Below the pieces are notes generated by a model, which was not told the DNA's origin, made no database searches, and saw only the letters and a program-made list of their open reading frames with translations. A stretch of DNA of 64,000 bases from Streptococcus sp. Marseille-P6264 (GTDB lineage: Bacteria > Bacillota > Bacilli > Lactobacillales > Streptococcaceae). The stretch lies in assembly GCF_902460355.1 (NCBI RefSeq), contig NZ_CABPTO010000006.1:62001-126000 (forward strand). Direction: 5' to 3'. Shown here piece after piece: positions 47,404 to 57,751 of this stretch. Made by a program: the position numbers and the translations under genes. Numbering within the stretch: the stretch's first letter is position 1; each line of letters starts with the position of its first letter.

Positions 47404-47781
47404 TTGAAGAAAATATTATCTTGGATGATGACTTGTAGCTTCCTATTTGTCTATGTCTGGCTAATGAATACGCTCAGTCTATGGGGAACGGAAAATATTG
47501 TCGTCTTTTCATTTTTTCTACTCATTCCTCTCTTGCCCTTTCTTGCCCCCTTTCTTGGTATCTTAATGTTTTTCAACAACAAGAAACTTATTATAACAGG
47601 GTATCTTTTAAGTTGGACAGCTGTTATCTATTTGGTCAATGCGACAAAAAGCTATCCTATAAGAATATACATGAGAGGTGAAATGACTCAGGAGGAATAT
47701 CTTTCTCTCATTCTTTCCTTGGTATGCTATCTATGTATTTCTACACTTTTCTTTATTTTCAGAATGAAAAAGCTAAAATGA
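47404..47781 (+). CDS. Small membrane protein between T-box and thrS
   Basis: A 125-residue hydrophobic protein of about four segments (starts MKKILSWMM, ends FRMKKLK). I do not recognise a family. GAGGTGA five bases before TTG 47404 suggests that start; an in-frame ATG at 47386 would add six residues but lacks an SD. It lies 64 bases after the T-box terminator, so it is the first gene read when the T-box is on. Its base composition is more AT-rich than thrS, and it may be a later insertion. Confidence 0.6.
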   Translation: MKKILSWMMTCSFLFVYVWLMNTLSLWGTENIVVFSFFLLIPLLPFLAPFLGILMFFNNKKLIITGYLLSWTAVIYLVNATKSYPIRIYMRGEMTQEEYLSLILSLVCYLCISTLFFIFRMKKLK

Positions 47782-47883
47782 ATTGATTGAGCAAATCGAT
47801 TGTTATCATTCTTTGTTGATAGCTAGTTTCCCAGTTCTTCAACCTTCAGTTATAAAATATGATAAAATTTTAAGGAGAAAACC

Positions 47884-49833
47884 ATGATTAAGATTACTTT
47901 CCCAGATGGTGCTGTTCGTGAATTCGAATCTGGCGTGACTACTTTTGAAGTTGCACAAAGTATCAGCAATTCCCTAGCAAAAAAAGCCTTGGCTGGTAAA
48001 TTTAACGGCAAACTCATCGACACGACTCGCGCTATCACTGAAGATGGAAGCATCGAAATCGTGACACCTGATCACGAAGATGCCCTTCCAATCTTGCGCC
48101 ACTCAGCGGCTCACTTGTTCGCCCAAGCAGCTCGTCGCCTCTTTCCAGATATTCACTTGGGTGTTGGTCCAGCGATTGAAGATGGCTTCTACTACGATAC
48201 GGACAACACAGCTGGTCAAATCTCTAACGAAGACCTGCCTCGTATCGAAGAAGAAATGCAAAAAATCGTCAAAGAAAACTTCCCATCTATTCGTGAGGAA
48301 GTTACTAAAGACGAGGCCCGTGAAATCTTCAAAAACGACCCTTACAAGTTAGAATTGATCGAGGAACACTCAGAAGATGAGGGTGGTTTGACCATCTACC
48401 GTCAGGGTGAATACGTGGACCTTTGCCGTGGACCTCACGTTCCATCAACAGGCCGTATCCAAATCTTCCACCTTCTCCATGTAGCTGGTGCCTATTGGCG
48501 TGGGAATAGCGATAACGCCATGATGCAACGGATCTATGGTACAGCTTGGTTTGACAAGAAAGATTTGAAGAACTATCTTCAAATGCGTGAAGAGGCCAAA
48601 GAACGTGACCACCGTAAACTTGGTAAAGAGCTTGACCTCTTCATGATTTCTCAAGAAGTTGGACAAGGTTTGCCATTCTGGTTGCCAAATGGTGCGACAA
48701 TCCGTCGTGAATTGGAACGCTATATTGTCGATAAGGAAATAGCTGCAGGCTACCAACACGTTTACACTCCACCACTTGCCTCTGTGGAACTTTACAAGAC
48801 TTCTGGTCACTGGGATCACTACCGTGAAGATATGTTCCCAACCATGGACATGGGTGACGGGGAAGAATTTGTCCTTCGTCCAATGAACTGCCCACACCAC
48901 ATTCAAGTCTTCAAACACCATGTTCACTCTTACCGTGAATTGCCAATCCGTATTGCTGAGATCGGAATGATGCACCGCTATGAAAAATCTGGTGCCCTCA
49001 CAGGTCTTCAGCGTGTACGTGAAATGTCTCTCAACGACGGTCACCTCTTCGTTACCCCAGAACAAATCCAAGAAGAATTCCAGCGTGCTCTGCAGTTGAT
49101 TATCGATGTTTATGAAGACTTCAACTTGACTGAATACCGCTTCCGTCTCTCTCTTCGCGACCCTCAAGATACTCACAAGTACTTTGATAACGATGAGATG
49201 TGGGAAAATGCCCAAACCATGCTTCGTGCTGCCCTTGATGAAATGGGTGTGGACTACTTTGAATCCGAAGGTGAAGCAGCCTTCTACGGTCCAAAATTGG
49301 ATATTCAGGTTAAAACTGCCCTTGGTAAAGAAGAAACACTTTCAACTATCCAGCTTGACTTCTTGCTTCCAGAACGCTTCGACCTCAAATACATCGGAGC
49401 TGATGGCGAAGAGCACCGTCCAGTTATGATTCACCGTGGTGTTATCTCAACCATGGAACGCTTCACAGCTATCTTGATTGAAAACTACAAGGGTGCCTTC
49501 CCAACATGGCTGGCACCGCACCAAGTAACCCTCATCCCAGTATCTAACGAAAAACACGTGGACTACGCTTGGGAAGTGGCTAAGAAACTCCGTGACCGTG
49601 GTGTCCGTGCAGACGTAGATGAGCGCAATGAAAAAATGCAGTTCAAGATCCGCGCTTCACAAACTAGCAAAATTCCTTACCAATTGATCGTTGGAGACAA
49701 GGAAATGGAAGACGGAACAGTCAACGTTCGTCGCTATGGACAAAAAGAAACACAAACTGTTTCAGTTGATGAATTTGTTCAAGCTATCCTTGCTGATATT
49801 GCCAACAAATCACGCGTGGCTAAAGAAGATTAA
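47884..49833 (+). CDS. thrS: Threonyl-tRNA synthetase
   Basis: A 649-residue class II synthetase. It has an N-terminal TGS domain (residues 1-62, [14 protein letters not shown]) and an editing domain with [15 protein letters not shown] and the later [10 protein letters not shown]. The catalytic core holds motif 2 around [11 protein letters not shown], with zinc ligands, and motif 3 [11 protein letters not shown]. The C-terminal domain binds the anticodon. Codon use is highly biased. SD AAGGAG. A weak TAAAAT -10 lies near 47865, so it may have its own promoter as well as the T-box transcript. Confidence 0.97.
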   Translation: MIKITFPDGAVREFESGVTTFEVAQSISNSLAKKALAGKFNGKLIDTTRAITEDGSIEIVTPDHEDALPILRHSAAHLFAQAARRLFPDIHLGVGPAIEDGFYYDTDNTAGQISNEDLPRIEEEMQKIVKENFPSIREEVTKDEAREIFKNDPYKLELIEEHSEDEGGLTIYRQGEYVDLCRGPHVPSTGRIQIFHLLHVAGAYWRGNSDNAMMQRIYGTAWFDKKDLKNYLQMREEAKERDHRKLGKELDLFMISQEVGQGLPFWLPNGATIRRELERYIVDKEIAAGYQHVYTPPLASVELYKTSGHWDHYREDMFPTMDMGDGEEFVLRPMNCPHHIQVFKHHVHSYRELPIRIAEIGMMHRYEKSGALTGLQRVREMSLNDGHLFVTPEQIQEEFQRALQLIIDVYEDFNLTEYRFRLSLRDPQDTHKYFDNDEMWENAQTMLRAALDEMGVDYFESEGEAAFYGPKLDIQVKTALGKEETLSTIQLDFLLPERFDLKYIGADGEEHRPVMIHRGVISTMERFTAILIENYKGAFPTWLAPHQVTLIPVSNEKHVDYAWEVAKKLRDRGVRADVDERNEKMQFKIRASQTSKIPYQLIVGDKEMEDGTVNVRRYGQKETQTVSVDEFVQAILADIANKSRVAKED

Positions 49834-49837
49834 AATA

Positions 49838-49890
49838 AAAAAGGCAAATTCGATTGAGAGAGCTCCTCAATAGGCTTTGCCTTTTCATTT
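49838..49890 (+). terminator. Terminator after thrS
   Basis: AAAAAGGCAAA / TTTGCCTTTT outer stem and CTCAAT-type inner pairing, T-rich tail. Confidence 0.75.
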
Positions 49891-49932
49891 TTTACAATTT
49901 TGTTAAACGTAACCCTCTCTCATCTCAGTGTT

Positions 49933-49961
49933 TTGTCTAATCCCATGAAAAATGATATAAT
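49933..49961 (+). promoter_or_regulatory. Promoter of the signal-peptidase-like gene
   Basis: TTGTCT, 17-bp spacer, TATAAT with TGA extension. Confidence 0.6.
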
Positions 49962-49985
49962 AGAATAAAAGGACAGGGGAGAGAG

Positions 49986-50543
49986 ATGTTAAAGAGAGAT
50001 TTACTGAGAAATATTATCATTGTGACGGTATTTATTGCCATTCTGGTGGGGCTACGCTTGTTTGTCTATACACCTTATCGTATCACCAAGCAAGATGCCA
50101 ATTCTTTCTTGGCGGAAAATGATTTGGTCTTGGCGGATAAGACAGCCAAGCTTGCTCGTGGGGAATTTGCCCTCTATGAGGTCGATGGAAAAGAGTATGT
50201 CGGCCGTGTCATTGCTAAGGAAAATGACAAGGTGACCTATATGGATAACTTGCTGTATTTGAACAATCAGGTGCAATCAGAGCAATATATCGAAAAGATG
50301 CGAGAGAAATATCTGGCTTCGGCTACCAGCACGGGCTATTATACCCACGATTTTTCTGTTGTTGACTTAAAAGGAGCGACTTCTGATACCATCCCTAAAA
50401 ATTCTTTTCTCATCTTGAATGATCGACGGGAAAATACCAAAGACAGTCGAGAATTTGGTCTGATCAAAAAGGAGCAGATTAAGGGAATTGTAGAATTCCG
50501 TATTTCTCCCTTAAATAAATTTGGTTTTGTTGAAACAAAGTAG
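49986..50543 (+). CDS. Signal peptidase I-like protein lacking the catalytic dyad (SipA-like)
   Basis: A 185-residue protein with one N-terminal membrane segment (about 9-28) and an S26-type extracytoplasmic domain. Family landmarks align: LRLFVYTPYRI, GRVIAKENDKVTYMDN, LYLNN and the late box SFLILNDRRENTKDSREFG. But the catalytic Ser of the usual GxSMxPT box is replaced by Asp37 (KQDANSFL), and the catalytic Lys of the KRVIG box by Gly73 (VGRVIA). The same two replacements, Asp and Gly, are known in the SipA protein of S. pyogenes, which acts in pilus assembly. No pilin or sortase gene is nearby. It is probably not a protease. SD GGGGAGAG. Confidence 0.82.
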   Translation: MLKRDLLRNIIIVTVFIAILVGLRLFVYTPYRITKQDANSFLAENDLVLADKTAKLARGEFALYEVDGKEYVGRVIAKENDKVTYMDNLLYLNNQVQSEQYIEKMREKYLASATSTGYYTHDFSVVDLKGATSDTIPKNSFLILNDRRENTKDSREFGLIKKEQIKGIVEFRISPLNKFGFVETK

Positions 50544-50545
50544 CA

Positions 50546-50585
50546 AAAAAACTAGGTTGGAATTTCCAGCCTAGTTTTCTTTTTG
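50546..50585. terminator. Bidirectional terminator
   Basis: AAAACTAGGTTGGA / TCCAGCCTAGTTTT stem between convergent genes, with A- and T-tracts on both sides. Confidence 0.82.
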
Positions 50586-50828
50586 AGATGTTTTAAGAAT
50601 TTCTTTGGTTTTTTTAAGCTCTTTTTTCAGCGAGAAATTTTTTGACATGCTGATGAGAAAGGTCGTGACCGAGCCCAGGAGGACAGAGACCAAAATCAAA
50701 ATGATTAAGGGAAGTTTAAAGCTGAAGAGGATAAAGCTAACATTGACGCTCTGCATATTTGCTAAGGAAATGCTAGCAACCAATAGGATGGTAATCAATA
50801 GAAGGATATAGTGTAATTTTTCTTTCAT
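50571..50828 (-). CDS. LapA-like (DUF1049) small membrane protein
   Basis: An 85-residue protein with two membrane segments (about 5-24 and 32-55) and a charged C-terminal helix (SLKKELKKTKEILKTSQ). This is the layout of LapA/DUF1049 proteins, including the NMQSVNVSFILFSFKLPLIILI pattern, seen here in two parts around residue 25-45. In E. coli the LapA/LapB pair controls LPS synthesis; a role in Gram-positives is unknown. The start is ATG 50828 after GGGAG. It follows gatD by 13 bases. Confidence 0.75.
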   Translation of the reverse strand: MKEKLHYILLLITILLVASISLANMQSVNVSFILFSFKLPLIILILVSVLLGSVTTFLISMSKNFSLKKELKKTKEILKTSQKEN

Positions 50829-50841
50829 AACGATCTCCCAA

Positions 50842-51627
50842 TTATTCAAATTCAGCCTTGCTCTTGATATCGCCATATTCTTCTTGAGTTTCTTGGGCTA
50901 GGATATCCTCATAAGCCGCCAGTTCAATGGCAGAGCCATACTTATTTTTCAGAGCAGTGGTTACTAGACGGTAGGCCAAGTTCGCATTACGGGACAAGAT
51001 GGGGCCATGGAAGTAGGAGCCAAAGACATTCTTATAATGAACACCTTCGCAACCATCCTCTTGGTTGTTGCCATTTCCATAGACGACTTTGCCCAGAGGT
51101 TTTTCGTCGTCGGAGAGGAAAGTCCGTCCTTGGTGATTTTCAAAGCCGTAGTAGGTCTCATTGAATTCTTCGTTATGAATCTTAATGTCACCAATATAGC
51201 GATTCTTGACTTGGTTGAGAGTGTAGTGTCCCATGATACCCAGACCTTCGATTCGTCGACCAGAAGCTTCGATATAGTATTGGCCTAAGAGTTGGAAGCC
51301 ACCGCAAATAGCTAGTACAACGCCGTTTTCATTGATAAAATTTTCCAAAGCTTCCTTTTTAGCTGGCAAGTCACGAGCCACAATCGTTTGCTCATAGTCT
51401 TGACCTCCGCCAAAGAAGACGATGTCATAGTTATCCTTATCAAAGTCATCCTCTAGGGAGACAATATCGACCTCAACCCTAGCGCCTAGCTTTTCGGCCA
51501 CATACTTGAGCATGAGGACATTGCCGTTGTCGCCATAGGTATTCATAAGGTCGCCGTAGAGATGAGCAATTTTTAAGTCATAGTGATAATCCTGGTTTTC
51601 AGGAGAAACGAGGGATCTATAAACCAT
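50842..51627 (-). CDS. gatD: Lipid II isoglutaminyl synthase, glutaminase subunit GatD
   Basis: A 261-residue class I glutamine amidotransferase. With MurT it amidates the second residue (D-Glu to D-iso-Gln) of the lipid II stem peptide, at the inner membrane face. The nucleophile is Cys108 in [12 protein letters not shown], and the His of SYFHGPIL lies in the C-terminal part. [13 protein letters not shown] near residue 30 is typical. It shares its first base with the end of murT. Confidence 0.95.
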   Translation of the reverse strand: MVYRSLVSPENQDYHYDLKIAHLYGDLMNTYGDNGNVLMLKYVAEKLGARVEVDIVSLEDDFDKDNYDIVFFGGGQDYEQTIVARDLPAKKEALENFINENGVVLAICGGFQLLGQYYIEASGRRIEGLGIMGHYTLNQVKNRYIGDIKIHNEEFNETYYGFENHQGRTFLSDDEKPLGKVVYGNGNNQEDGCEGVHYKNVFGSYFHGPILSRNANLAYRLVTTALKNKYGSAIELAAYEDILAQETQEEYGDIKSKAEFE

Positions 51628-52970
51628 TAGTTCATCTCCTTTCTGATGACTTGTCGTTCTGCCAGCAACTCGCGGAATTCCAGCATAGCGGTATAAGTAG
51701 CTAGGATATAGGCGTGCTTGGTTTCTTGTTCTTCAATCAACTTAAAGACTGCTTCCAAATCTTTGACTTCGGTAATCTGATCTGCTGGATAACCCGTTAC
51801 CCGCAGTCGACGAGCAATCTCTGAGTGGCGCACACCACCTGCAATGACCTGAGGAATATTCATCTCTAGAATTTTCTCAAAATTAGCATCCCAGATCCAG
51901 CTAGTATCAATACCGTCCGCATAGTTGGCATTGAGCAGGACAGATAGGCTAAAATCAAAAGGTGCCAGCTCAATCATTTCCAAGGCTTGGGTAGCTCCGA
52001 CCGGATTTTTGATCAAGACCAAGGTACATTCCTTATCGCCGATTTTGAAAGTTTCTTGACGACCAAAGACAGCCCGGCTCTTGTCAAAGCCAGCCTTGAT
52101 GGTAGCCGGCTCAACTCCGAAGAACTGAGCAACTGACACAGCGGCCAAGGCATTGTAGATATTGTAGAGACCGCCGATATTGATCTGATAGTCTTGCCCA
52201 TCAATGGTAAAGGCAGAGCGATTGTGCTCAAGTGTCTTGAGAGTGGTCAGGCTATAGTCTAGCTTAGGACGCTTGAAGCCGCAGTCTTCACAGATATAAG
52301 CTCCTAGATTTGCATAAGTATTGAGCTCGTACTTGAGGATATGCTCGCACTTAGGACAGAGGATGCCCTCTGTATTGTAGTGGGCTAGCTTAGGTTGACT
52401 TTTCTCCGTGTCAAATCCATAGTAGCGGACAGGATTCTTCAGGCTGACCGAGTTAAAGAGCGGGCTGTCACCATTCATCAGTACAGTCGCTTCAGGCACT
52501 TTTGCAGCAGCATCCAAAATCATCTGGTAGGTCGTGTAGATCTCACCGTAGCGGTCCATTTGATCACGGAAAATATTGGTAAAGACGAAGAGGCTAGGCT
52601 TGATGTAATCACAAATCCGAGACAGGCTGGCTTCATCTATTTCCAGCACAGCGATATTTTTGCCAGATTTGCCTTTCTTAGCGGTTAGGAAGGTTGTGGT
52701 AATCCCCGTAATCATATTGGCGCCGCTGGGATTGGTCACCACTTCGCCAAAAGCTTCCTTGAGAATGCCTACTGTCAAAGCTGTAGTCAGCGTTTTTCCG
52801 TTTGTTCCTGTAATAACCACAACTTCGTAGTTCTTGGCCAAGTTTTGCAGAATGTTTTTGTCAAATGTGAGGGCAACTTTCCCTGGCAGAGTCGAGCCGC
52901 GTCCCATTTTGCTGAGAACAAAGTGAGAGGACTTGCCTGCCAAGAGGCCCAATGCTGTATTTATCTTCAT
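51627..52970 (-). CDS. murT: Lipid II isoglutaminyl synthase subunit MurT
   Basis: A 447-residue Mur-ligase-like ATPase. The P-loop is [14 protein letters not shown] near residues 54-67. A zinc-ribbon insertion with CPKCEHILK and CEDCGF lies near residues 205-233, the hallmark of MurT. The C-terminal DUF1727 part is present ([15 protein letters not shown] at the end). It activates lipid II by phosphorylation and receives ammonia from GatD. No SD precedes the ATG; TGATAAAAT ends seven bases upstream, so the mRNA may be leaderless. It is divergent from cdaA. Confidence 0.95.
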   Translation of the reverse strand: MKINTALGLLAGKSSHFVLSKMGRGSTLPGKVALTFDKNILQNLAKNYEVVVITGTNGKTLTTALTVGILKEAFGEVVTNPSGANMITGITTTFLTAKKGKSGKNIAVLEIDEASLSRICDYIKPSLFVFTNIFRDQMDRYGEIYTTYQMILDAAAKVPEATVLMNGDSPLFNSVSLKNPVRYYGFDTEKSQPKLAHYNTEGILCPKCEHILKYELNTYANLGAYICEDCGFKRPKLDYSLTTLKTLEHNRSAFTIDGQDYQINIGGLYNIYNALAAVSVAQFFGVEPATIKAGFDKSRAVFGRQETFKIGDKECTLVLIKNPVGATQALEMIELAPFDFSLSVLLNANYADGIDTSWIWDANFEKILEMNIPQVIAGGVRHSEIARRLRVTGYPADQITEVKDLEAVFKLIEEQETKHAYILATYTAMLEFRELLAERQVIRKEMN

Positions 52971-52977
52971 AAGAAAT

Positions 52978-53035
52978 ATTTTATCATAAAAAAGTAAAGA
53001 AGGTTACAGAAAAATATCCTTAAAAGTGATATAAT
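52978..53035. promoter_or_regulatory. Divergent murT and cdaA promoters
   Basis: On the minus strand TGATAAAAT (52978-52986) lies seven bases before the murT ATG. On the plus strand TGATATAAT (53027-53035) is an extended -10 for cdaA, about 43 bases before its ATG. Confidence 0.55.
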
Positions 53036-53077
53036 GGTTGAGAACTGTTTGTTTTTGACTGGGAGGGCCACTATGCA

Positions 53078-53935
53078 ATGAACTTTCAACAATTAACCAA
53101 TCTCCAATACTGGGCTAATGTATTCAGTAATCCTTGGAATATTTTAATCAACATTATTGATATTGCTTTAGTCACCTGGATTTTATATCATTTTACTAAA
53201 GCAATTGCCGGGACTAAAATTATGATTCTGGTTCGAGGAGTGCTCTTCTTCATCTTGGCACAGTTTTTAGCGAATATTATTGGTTTGACGACCATTTCAT
53301 GGTTGATCAATCAGGTTATTACCTACGGGGTCATTGCGGCGGTGGTGATTTTCTCGCCTGAGATTCGGACTGGTCTCGAAAAGTTGGGTAGAGCGACCGA
53401 GATTTTTTCAGCCACGCCAGTCAGCAGCGAGGAGAAATTGATTCAAGCCTTTGTTAAGGCAGTAGCTTACATGAGTCCGCGTAAGATCGGTGCCTTGGTG
53501 GCTATTCAGGGCGCTCGAACGTTGCAGGAATACATTGCAACGGGAATCCCACTGGATGCGGATATCTCTGGGGAACTGTTGATCAATATTTTCATTCCTA
53601 ATACGCCTCTGCATGATGGGGCGGTTATTATCAAAGATAATAAGATTGCTGCTTCGTGTGCCTATTTGCCGCTTACAGAAAGCACAGGTATTTCCAAGGA
53701 ATTTGGGACTCGTCACCGGGCTGCGATTGGCCTTTCAGAAGTTTCAGATGCCTTTACTTTTGTCGTGTCTGAGGAGACAGGCGGTATCTCTACGACACAT
53801 AATGGAGTCTTCAAGCATGACTTGAGTTTGAGCGAGTTCGAATCACAACTGCGGGAAGTTCTCTTATCAGACAAGCATGAGAAAATGAGCCTAAAGAATC
53901 GTATCCTAGGAGGATGGAAGAATGAAAGAAAGTAA
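53078..53935 (+). CDS. cdaA: Diadenylate cyclase CdaA
   Basis: A 285-residue membrane enzyme making c-di-AMP from two ATP. Three membrane segments fill the first ~100 residues. The DAC domain has LHDGAVII (DGA near 180) and GTRHRAAIGLSE (RHR near 213-215), both catalytic motifs intact. c-di-AMP controls potassium and osmolyte uptake and wall homeostasis. The gene heads the conserved cdaA-cdaR-glmM operon. An out-of-frame ATG CAA TGA overlaps just before the start. It overlaps cdaR by 14 bases. Confidence 0.96.
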   Translation: MNFQQLTNLQYWANVFSNPWNILINIIDIALVTWILYHFTKAIAGTKIMILVRGVLFFILAQFLANIIGLTTISWLINQVITYGVIAAVVIFSPEIRTGLEKLGRATEIFSATPVSSEEKLIQAFVKAVAYMSPRKIGALVAIQGARTLQEYIATGIPLDADISGELLINIFIPNTPLHDGAVIIKDNKIAASCAYLPLTESTGISKEFGTRHRAAIGLSEVSDAFTFVVSEETGGISTTHNGVFKHDLSLSEFESQLREVLLSDKHEKMSLKNRILGGWKNERK

Positions 53936-54671
53936 AAAAATTCTCTATATTATCTCCTCCATATTTTTTGCTTTGGTTTTGTTTATTTATGCGACGTCCA
54001 GTAGTTTTCAAAATAGTATCAGCATTCGCCAAGTGACCTCGGAAACTTACAGCAATACGATTTCTAATGTCCCGATTGATATCAAGTATGATAGTGAACG
54101 GTACTTCATTAGTGGCTTCACTTCCGAAGCTAGCGTTGTTTTGACGGGTTCTAATAGAGTGGCTTTAAGTAGCGAAATGCAGGAAAGTACACGGAAGTTC
54201 CATGTGGTAGCGGATTTATCCAATGCATCAGAAGGAACAGTCGAAGTGCAGCTGAAAGTCGAAAATCTACCTAGCGGCCTGTCTGCTACGGTTAATCCGC
54301 AAAAAATTTCAGTCAAGATAGGTAAAAAAGCAAGCAAGAAAGTGCCAGTGAAGTATCTCATCACAGGCAGTCAGGTTGCAGAAGATATCTCTATCACAAA
54401 TGTGAGCTTGGAGCACGAAGAAGTTACAGTGACAAGCGATGAAGAAACTTTGGAAAAAGTTAATCATGTCGCAGCAGTCTTACCAAGCAATGTCACTATT
54501 TCAGGAAATTATAGTGGGGTAGCCTCCTTGCAGGCCATGGATGCCAATGGGAATGTTTTGCCAAGTGTTGTGACACCGTTTGAAACAACGATGAAAGTTA
54601 CGACCAAAACCACACATTCGAATTCGTCAAGCTCCAAATCGAGCTCAAGTTCGAATTCATCTAGTAAATAA
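53922..54671 (+). CDS. cdaR: CdaR, YbbR-domain regulator of CdaA
   Basis: A 249-residue extracytoplasmic protein with one membrane segment (about 5-24) and two YbbR-type repeats; each carries a pattern like [17 protein letters not shown] and [18 protein letters not shown]. It modulates CdaA activity at the membrane. The C-terminus ends in a serine/asparagine-rich tract of about 18 residues, likely a flexible end. SD AGGAGG lies in the cdaA 3' end. Confidence 0.92.
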   Translation: MKESKKILYIISSIFFALVLFIYATSSSFQNSISIRQVTSETYSNTISNVPIDIKYDSERYFISGFTSEASVVLTGSNRVALSSEMQESTRKFHVVADLSNASEGTVEVQLKVENLPSGLSATVNPQKISVKIGKKASKKVPVKYLITGSQVAEDISITNVSLEHEEVTVTSDEETLEKVNHVAAVLPSNVTISGNYSGVASLQAMDANGNVLPSVVTPFETTMKVTTKTTHSNSSSSKSSSSSNSSSK

Positions 54672-54700
54672 ATGCAAGATTTGAAAGGAAAATTTTAAAA

Positions 54701-56053
54701 ATGGGTAAATATTTTGGAACCGATGGTGTTCGTGGAGAAGCCAATGTGGAATTGACGCCGGAATTGGCCTTTAAACTGGGCCGTTTTGGTGGGTATGTTC
54801 TGAGCCAACACGAAAGTGAAGTTCCTCGAGTGTTTGTTGGCCGTGATACACGCATTTCGGGAGAAATGCTGGAAAGTGCCTTGATTGCAGGTCTGCTTTC
54901 TGTGGGGATTCACGTCTACAAACTTGGTGTGATTGCTACTCCAGGTGTTGCTTACTTGGTTAAATCCGAAAAAGCTAGCGCGGGTGTCATGATTTCAGCT
55001 AGCCACAATCCTGCTCTCGATAACGGCATCAAATTCTTTGGTGGCGATGGTTATAAACTGGATGATGAGCGCGAGCTTGAAATCGAAGCTTTGCTGGACG
55101 CAGTAGAAGATACCCTTCCACGTCCAAGTGCAGAGGGCTTAGGAAAAGTCGTGGACTATCCAGAAGGTCTGCGTAAGTACCAACAATATATCGTGTCAAC
55201 TGGTTTAGATCTTGAAGGAATGCATGTTGCCCTTGATACGGCAAATGGCGCTGCTTCAACTAGTGCCCGTCAAATTTTTGCTGATTTGGGTGCCCAGCTG
55301 ACTGTTATCGGAGAAAATCCAGATGGCCTCAACATTAACTTAAATGTAGGCTCTACTCATCCAGAAGGCTTACAAGAAACAGTCCGTGAATCAGGGGCGG
55401 CAATTGGACTCGCTTTTGATGGCGACAGTGACCGATTGATTGCCGTTGATGAAAATGGCGATATTGTAGATGGTGACAAGATTATGTACATCATCGGCAA
55501 GCATCTGTCTGAAAAAGGCCAATTGGCTCAAAATACAATTGTGACTACCGTTATGTCCAACCTTGGTTTCCATAAAGCCTTAGAGCGCGAAGGCATCAAT
55601 AAAGTAGTGACTGCCGTTGGTGATCGCTATGTGGTAGAAGAAATGCGCAAGAACGGTTATAATCTAGGTGGCGAGCAATCTGGACATGTTATTATCATGG
55701 ATTATAATACCACTGGTGATGGTCAATTGTCAGCGGTACAATTAACCAAAGTGATGAAAGAAACTGGCAAGAGCTTGTCTGAACTTGCGGCAGAAGTGAC
55801 CATTTACCCACAAAAATTGGTCAATATCCGTGTCGAAAATGCCATGAAAGATAAGGCAATGGAAGTAGCAGCCATCAGAGCCATTATTGAAAAAATGGAA
55901 ATTGAAATGGCAGGAAACGGCCGTATCCTTGTCCGCCCAAGTGGGACAGAACCGCTTCTGCGTGTCATGGCTGAAGCGCCAACTCACGAAGAAGTGGACT
56001 ATTATGTGGACACAATTGCGGATGTCGTCCGTGCTGAAATTGGTATCGAATAA
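54701..56053 (+). CDS. glmM: Phosphoglucosamine mutase GlmM
   Basis: A 450-residue alpha-phosphohexomutase converting glucosamine 6-phosphate to glucosamine 1-phosphate for UDP-GlcNAc and peptidoglycan. The active-site serine loop is [12 protein letters not shown] near residue 98-109. The metal loop is AFDGDSDRL near 242, and the phosphate-binding [12 protein letters not shown] is near the C-terminus. GlmM is known to bind and inhibit CdaA in related bacteria, which fits the operon. SD AAAGGA. Confidence 0.97.
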   Translation: MGKYFGTDGVRGEANVELTPELAFKLGRFGGYVLSQHESEVPRVFVGRDTRISGEMLESALIAGLLSVGIHVYKLGVIATPGVAYLVKSEKASAGVMISASHNPALDNGIKFFGGDGYKLDDERELEIEALLDAVEDTLPRPSAEGLGKVVDYPEGLRKYQQYIVSTGLDLEGMHVALDTANGAASTSARQIFADLGAQLTVIGENPDGLNINLNVGSTHPEGLQETVRESGAAIGLAFDGDSDRLIAVDENGDIVDGDKIMYIIGKHLSEKGQLAQNTIVTTVMSNLGFHKALEREGINKVVTAVGDRYVVEEMRKNGYNLGGEQSGHVIIMDYNTTGDGQLSAVQLTKVMKETGKSLSELAAEVTIYPQKLVNIRVENAMKDKAMEVAAIRAIIEKMEIEMAGNGRILVRPSGTEPLLRVMAEAPTHEEVDYYVDTIADVVRAEIGIE

Positions 56054-56058
56054 AAGTC

Positions 56059-56106
56059 AAAAGATTGGAGAAGCCTCCTATTTGGAGTGAGTTTTTCAAT
56101 CTTTTT
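56059..56106 (+). terminator. Terminator after glmM
   Basis: AAAAGATTG / CAATCTTTT outer stem with CTCC/GGAG inner pairing. Confidence 0.7.
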
Positions 56107-56187
56107 AAATTATTTTCATAAATATCCTTTAGAATTCTTTGGCTAATAGAGCAAAATCTCTCTTTTTCTTTTTCATCTCGTAAATAT

Positions 56188-56216
56188 TTGAAAAAGTATG
56201 CTAATCGTGTTAAAAT
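56188..56216 (+). promoter_or_regulatory. Promoter of the DUF4044 gene
   Basis: TTGAAA, 17-bp spacer, TAAAAT. Confidence 0.55.
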
Positions 56217-56248
56217 ATAGGGAGTAATCTAGGAATTGAGGTAATAAA

Positions 56249-56377
56249 GTGGCTTTTGGAGATAATGGACAACGTAAAAAAACTGGATTTGAAAAATTGA
56301 CAATGCTGGTCGTGGTAATCATGTTACTTGTAACGATTGGTGCAATTTTTGCACAAGCTATCGGCGTAATCTTCTAA
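56249..56377 (+). CDS. DUF4044 small membrane protein
   Basis: A 42-residue protein starting at GTG: MAFGDNGQRKKTGFEKLTML, then one hydrophobic helix to the end. This is the DUF4044 pattern of lactic acid bacteria: a short basic head and a single membrane segment. GAGGT lies five bases before the GTG start. It has its own promoter and a terminator close behind, so it is a one-gene unit. Function unknown. Confidence 0.85.
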   Translation: MAFGDNGQRKKTGFEKLTMLVVVIMLLVTIGAIFAQAIGVIF

Positions 56378-56381
56378 TCCT

Positions 56382-56403
56382 AAACGCTGCAAGGCGTTTT
56401 TTT
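56382..56403 (+). terminator. Terminator after the DUF4044 gene
   Basis: AAACGC-TGCAAG-GCGTTT with T7. Confidence 0.85.
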
Positions 56404-56429
56404 AGAGTAAAAAAGAAGCGAGAATTTAT

Positions 56430-57740
56430 ATGAGTATGTTTTTAGATACAGCCAAGATTCAGGTCAAGGCTGGCAAGGGCGGCGACGGCATGGTGGCTTT
56501 TCGCCGAGAAAAATATGTACCCAATGGCGGACCTTGGGGCGGCGATGGCGGCCGTGGTGGCGATGTGATTTTTGTCGTGGATGAAGGTCTGCGCACCTTG
56601 ATGGATTTCCGTTACAATCGTCATTTCAAGGCTCAATCAGGTGAAAAAGGAATGACTAAGGGAATGCATGGTCGAGGAGCGGAGGATTTGATTGTCCGTG
56701 TACCACAGGGGACGACTGTGCGTGATGCTGAAACTGGCAAGGTCATTACGGATTTGATTGAACACGGTCAACGTTTCGTCGTAGCGCATGGCGGTCGTGG
56801 CGGTCGTGGCAATATTCGCTTTGCTACACCTAAAAATCCTGCTCCTGAGATTTCTGAAAATGGGGAGCCGGGTCAGGAAAGAGAATTACTGCTGGAGCTA
56901 AAAGTGCTGGCCGATGTTGGTTTGGTTGGTTTTCCTTCGGTTGGCAAATCAACCCTTCTGAGTGTGATTACATCAGCTAAGCCAAAAATCGGAGCCTATC
57001 ACTTTACTACGATTGTTCCTAATCTGGGCATGGTTCGGACTCAGTCTGGAGAATCTTTTGCTGTAGCCGATCTACCAGGTTTGATCGAAGGAGCCAGTCA
57101 GGGAGTGGGCCTAGGTACCCAGTTTCTTCGACATATTGAGCGGACACGGGTCATTTTGCATGTTATTGATATGTCTGCTAGTGAGGGACGCGATCCTTAT
57201 GAGGATTACCTTGCGATCAATAAGGAATTGGAATCCTATAATTTGCGCTTGATGGAACGGCCGCAGATCATTGTAGCCAACAAGATGGATATGCCTGATA
57301 GCGCAGAAAACTTGAAAGAATTCAAGAAAAAACTAGCTGCCAACTATGATGAATTTGAAGAGTTACCACAGATTTTCCCTATTTCTAGTCTGACCAAGCA
57401 GGGACTTGCCACGCTCTTGGATGCGACGGCTGAGCTGCTGGATAAGACACCTGAGTTTCTGCTTTATGAAGAATCCGATATGGAAGACGAGGCTTATTAT
57501 GGCTTTGATGAAGAAGCACCAGCCTTCGAAATCTCCCGTGATGATGATGCTACATGGGTACTTTCAGGTGATAAACTAGAAAAACTCTTTACAATGACCA
57601 ACTTTGACCGCGATGAGTCCATCATGAAATTCTCCCGTCAGTTGCGCGGTATGGGCGTTGACGAAGCACTTCGTGCGCGTGGTGCCAAGGACGGAGATCT
57701 GGTTCGCATCGGTAAGTTTGAGTTTGAATTTGTTGACTAA
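56430..57740 (+). CDS. obgE: GTPase ObgE/CgtA
   Basis: A 436-residue essential GTPase in large ribosomal subunit assembly and stress signalling. It has an N-terminal glycine-rich Obg fold ([19 protein letters not shown] and GGRGGRGN). The G domain has G1 GFPSVGKST near residue 167, DLPGLIEGA at G3 and NKMD at G4. A C-terminal OCT domain (about residues 360-436) has the [16 protein letters not shown] pattern. Length normal. Eleven bases later a small conserved gene follows. Confidence 0.96.
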   Translation: MSMFLDTAKIQVKAGKGGDGMVAFRREKYVPNGGPWGGDGGRGGDVIFVVDEGLRTLMDFRYNRHFKAQSGEKGMTKGMHGRGAEDLIVRVPQGTTVRDAETGKVITDLIEHGQRFVVAHGGRGGRGNIRFATPKNPAPEISENGEPGQERELLLELKVLADVGLVGFPSVGKSTLLSVITSAKPKIGAYHFTTIVPNLGMVRTQSGESFAVADLPGLIEGASQGVGLGTQFLRHIERTRVILHVIDMSASEGRDPYEDYLAINKELESYNLRLMERPQIIVANKMDMPDSAENLKEFKKKLAANYDEFEELPQIFPISSLTKQGLATLLDATAELLDKTPEFLLYEESDMEDEAYYGFDEEAPAFEISRDDDATWVLSGDKLEKLFTMTNFDRDESIMKFSRQLRGMGVDEALRARGAKDGDLVRIGKFEFEFVD

Positions 57741-57751
57741 GGAGATATGTA

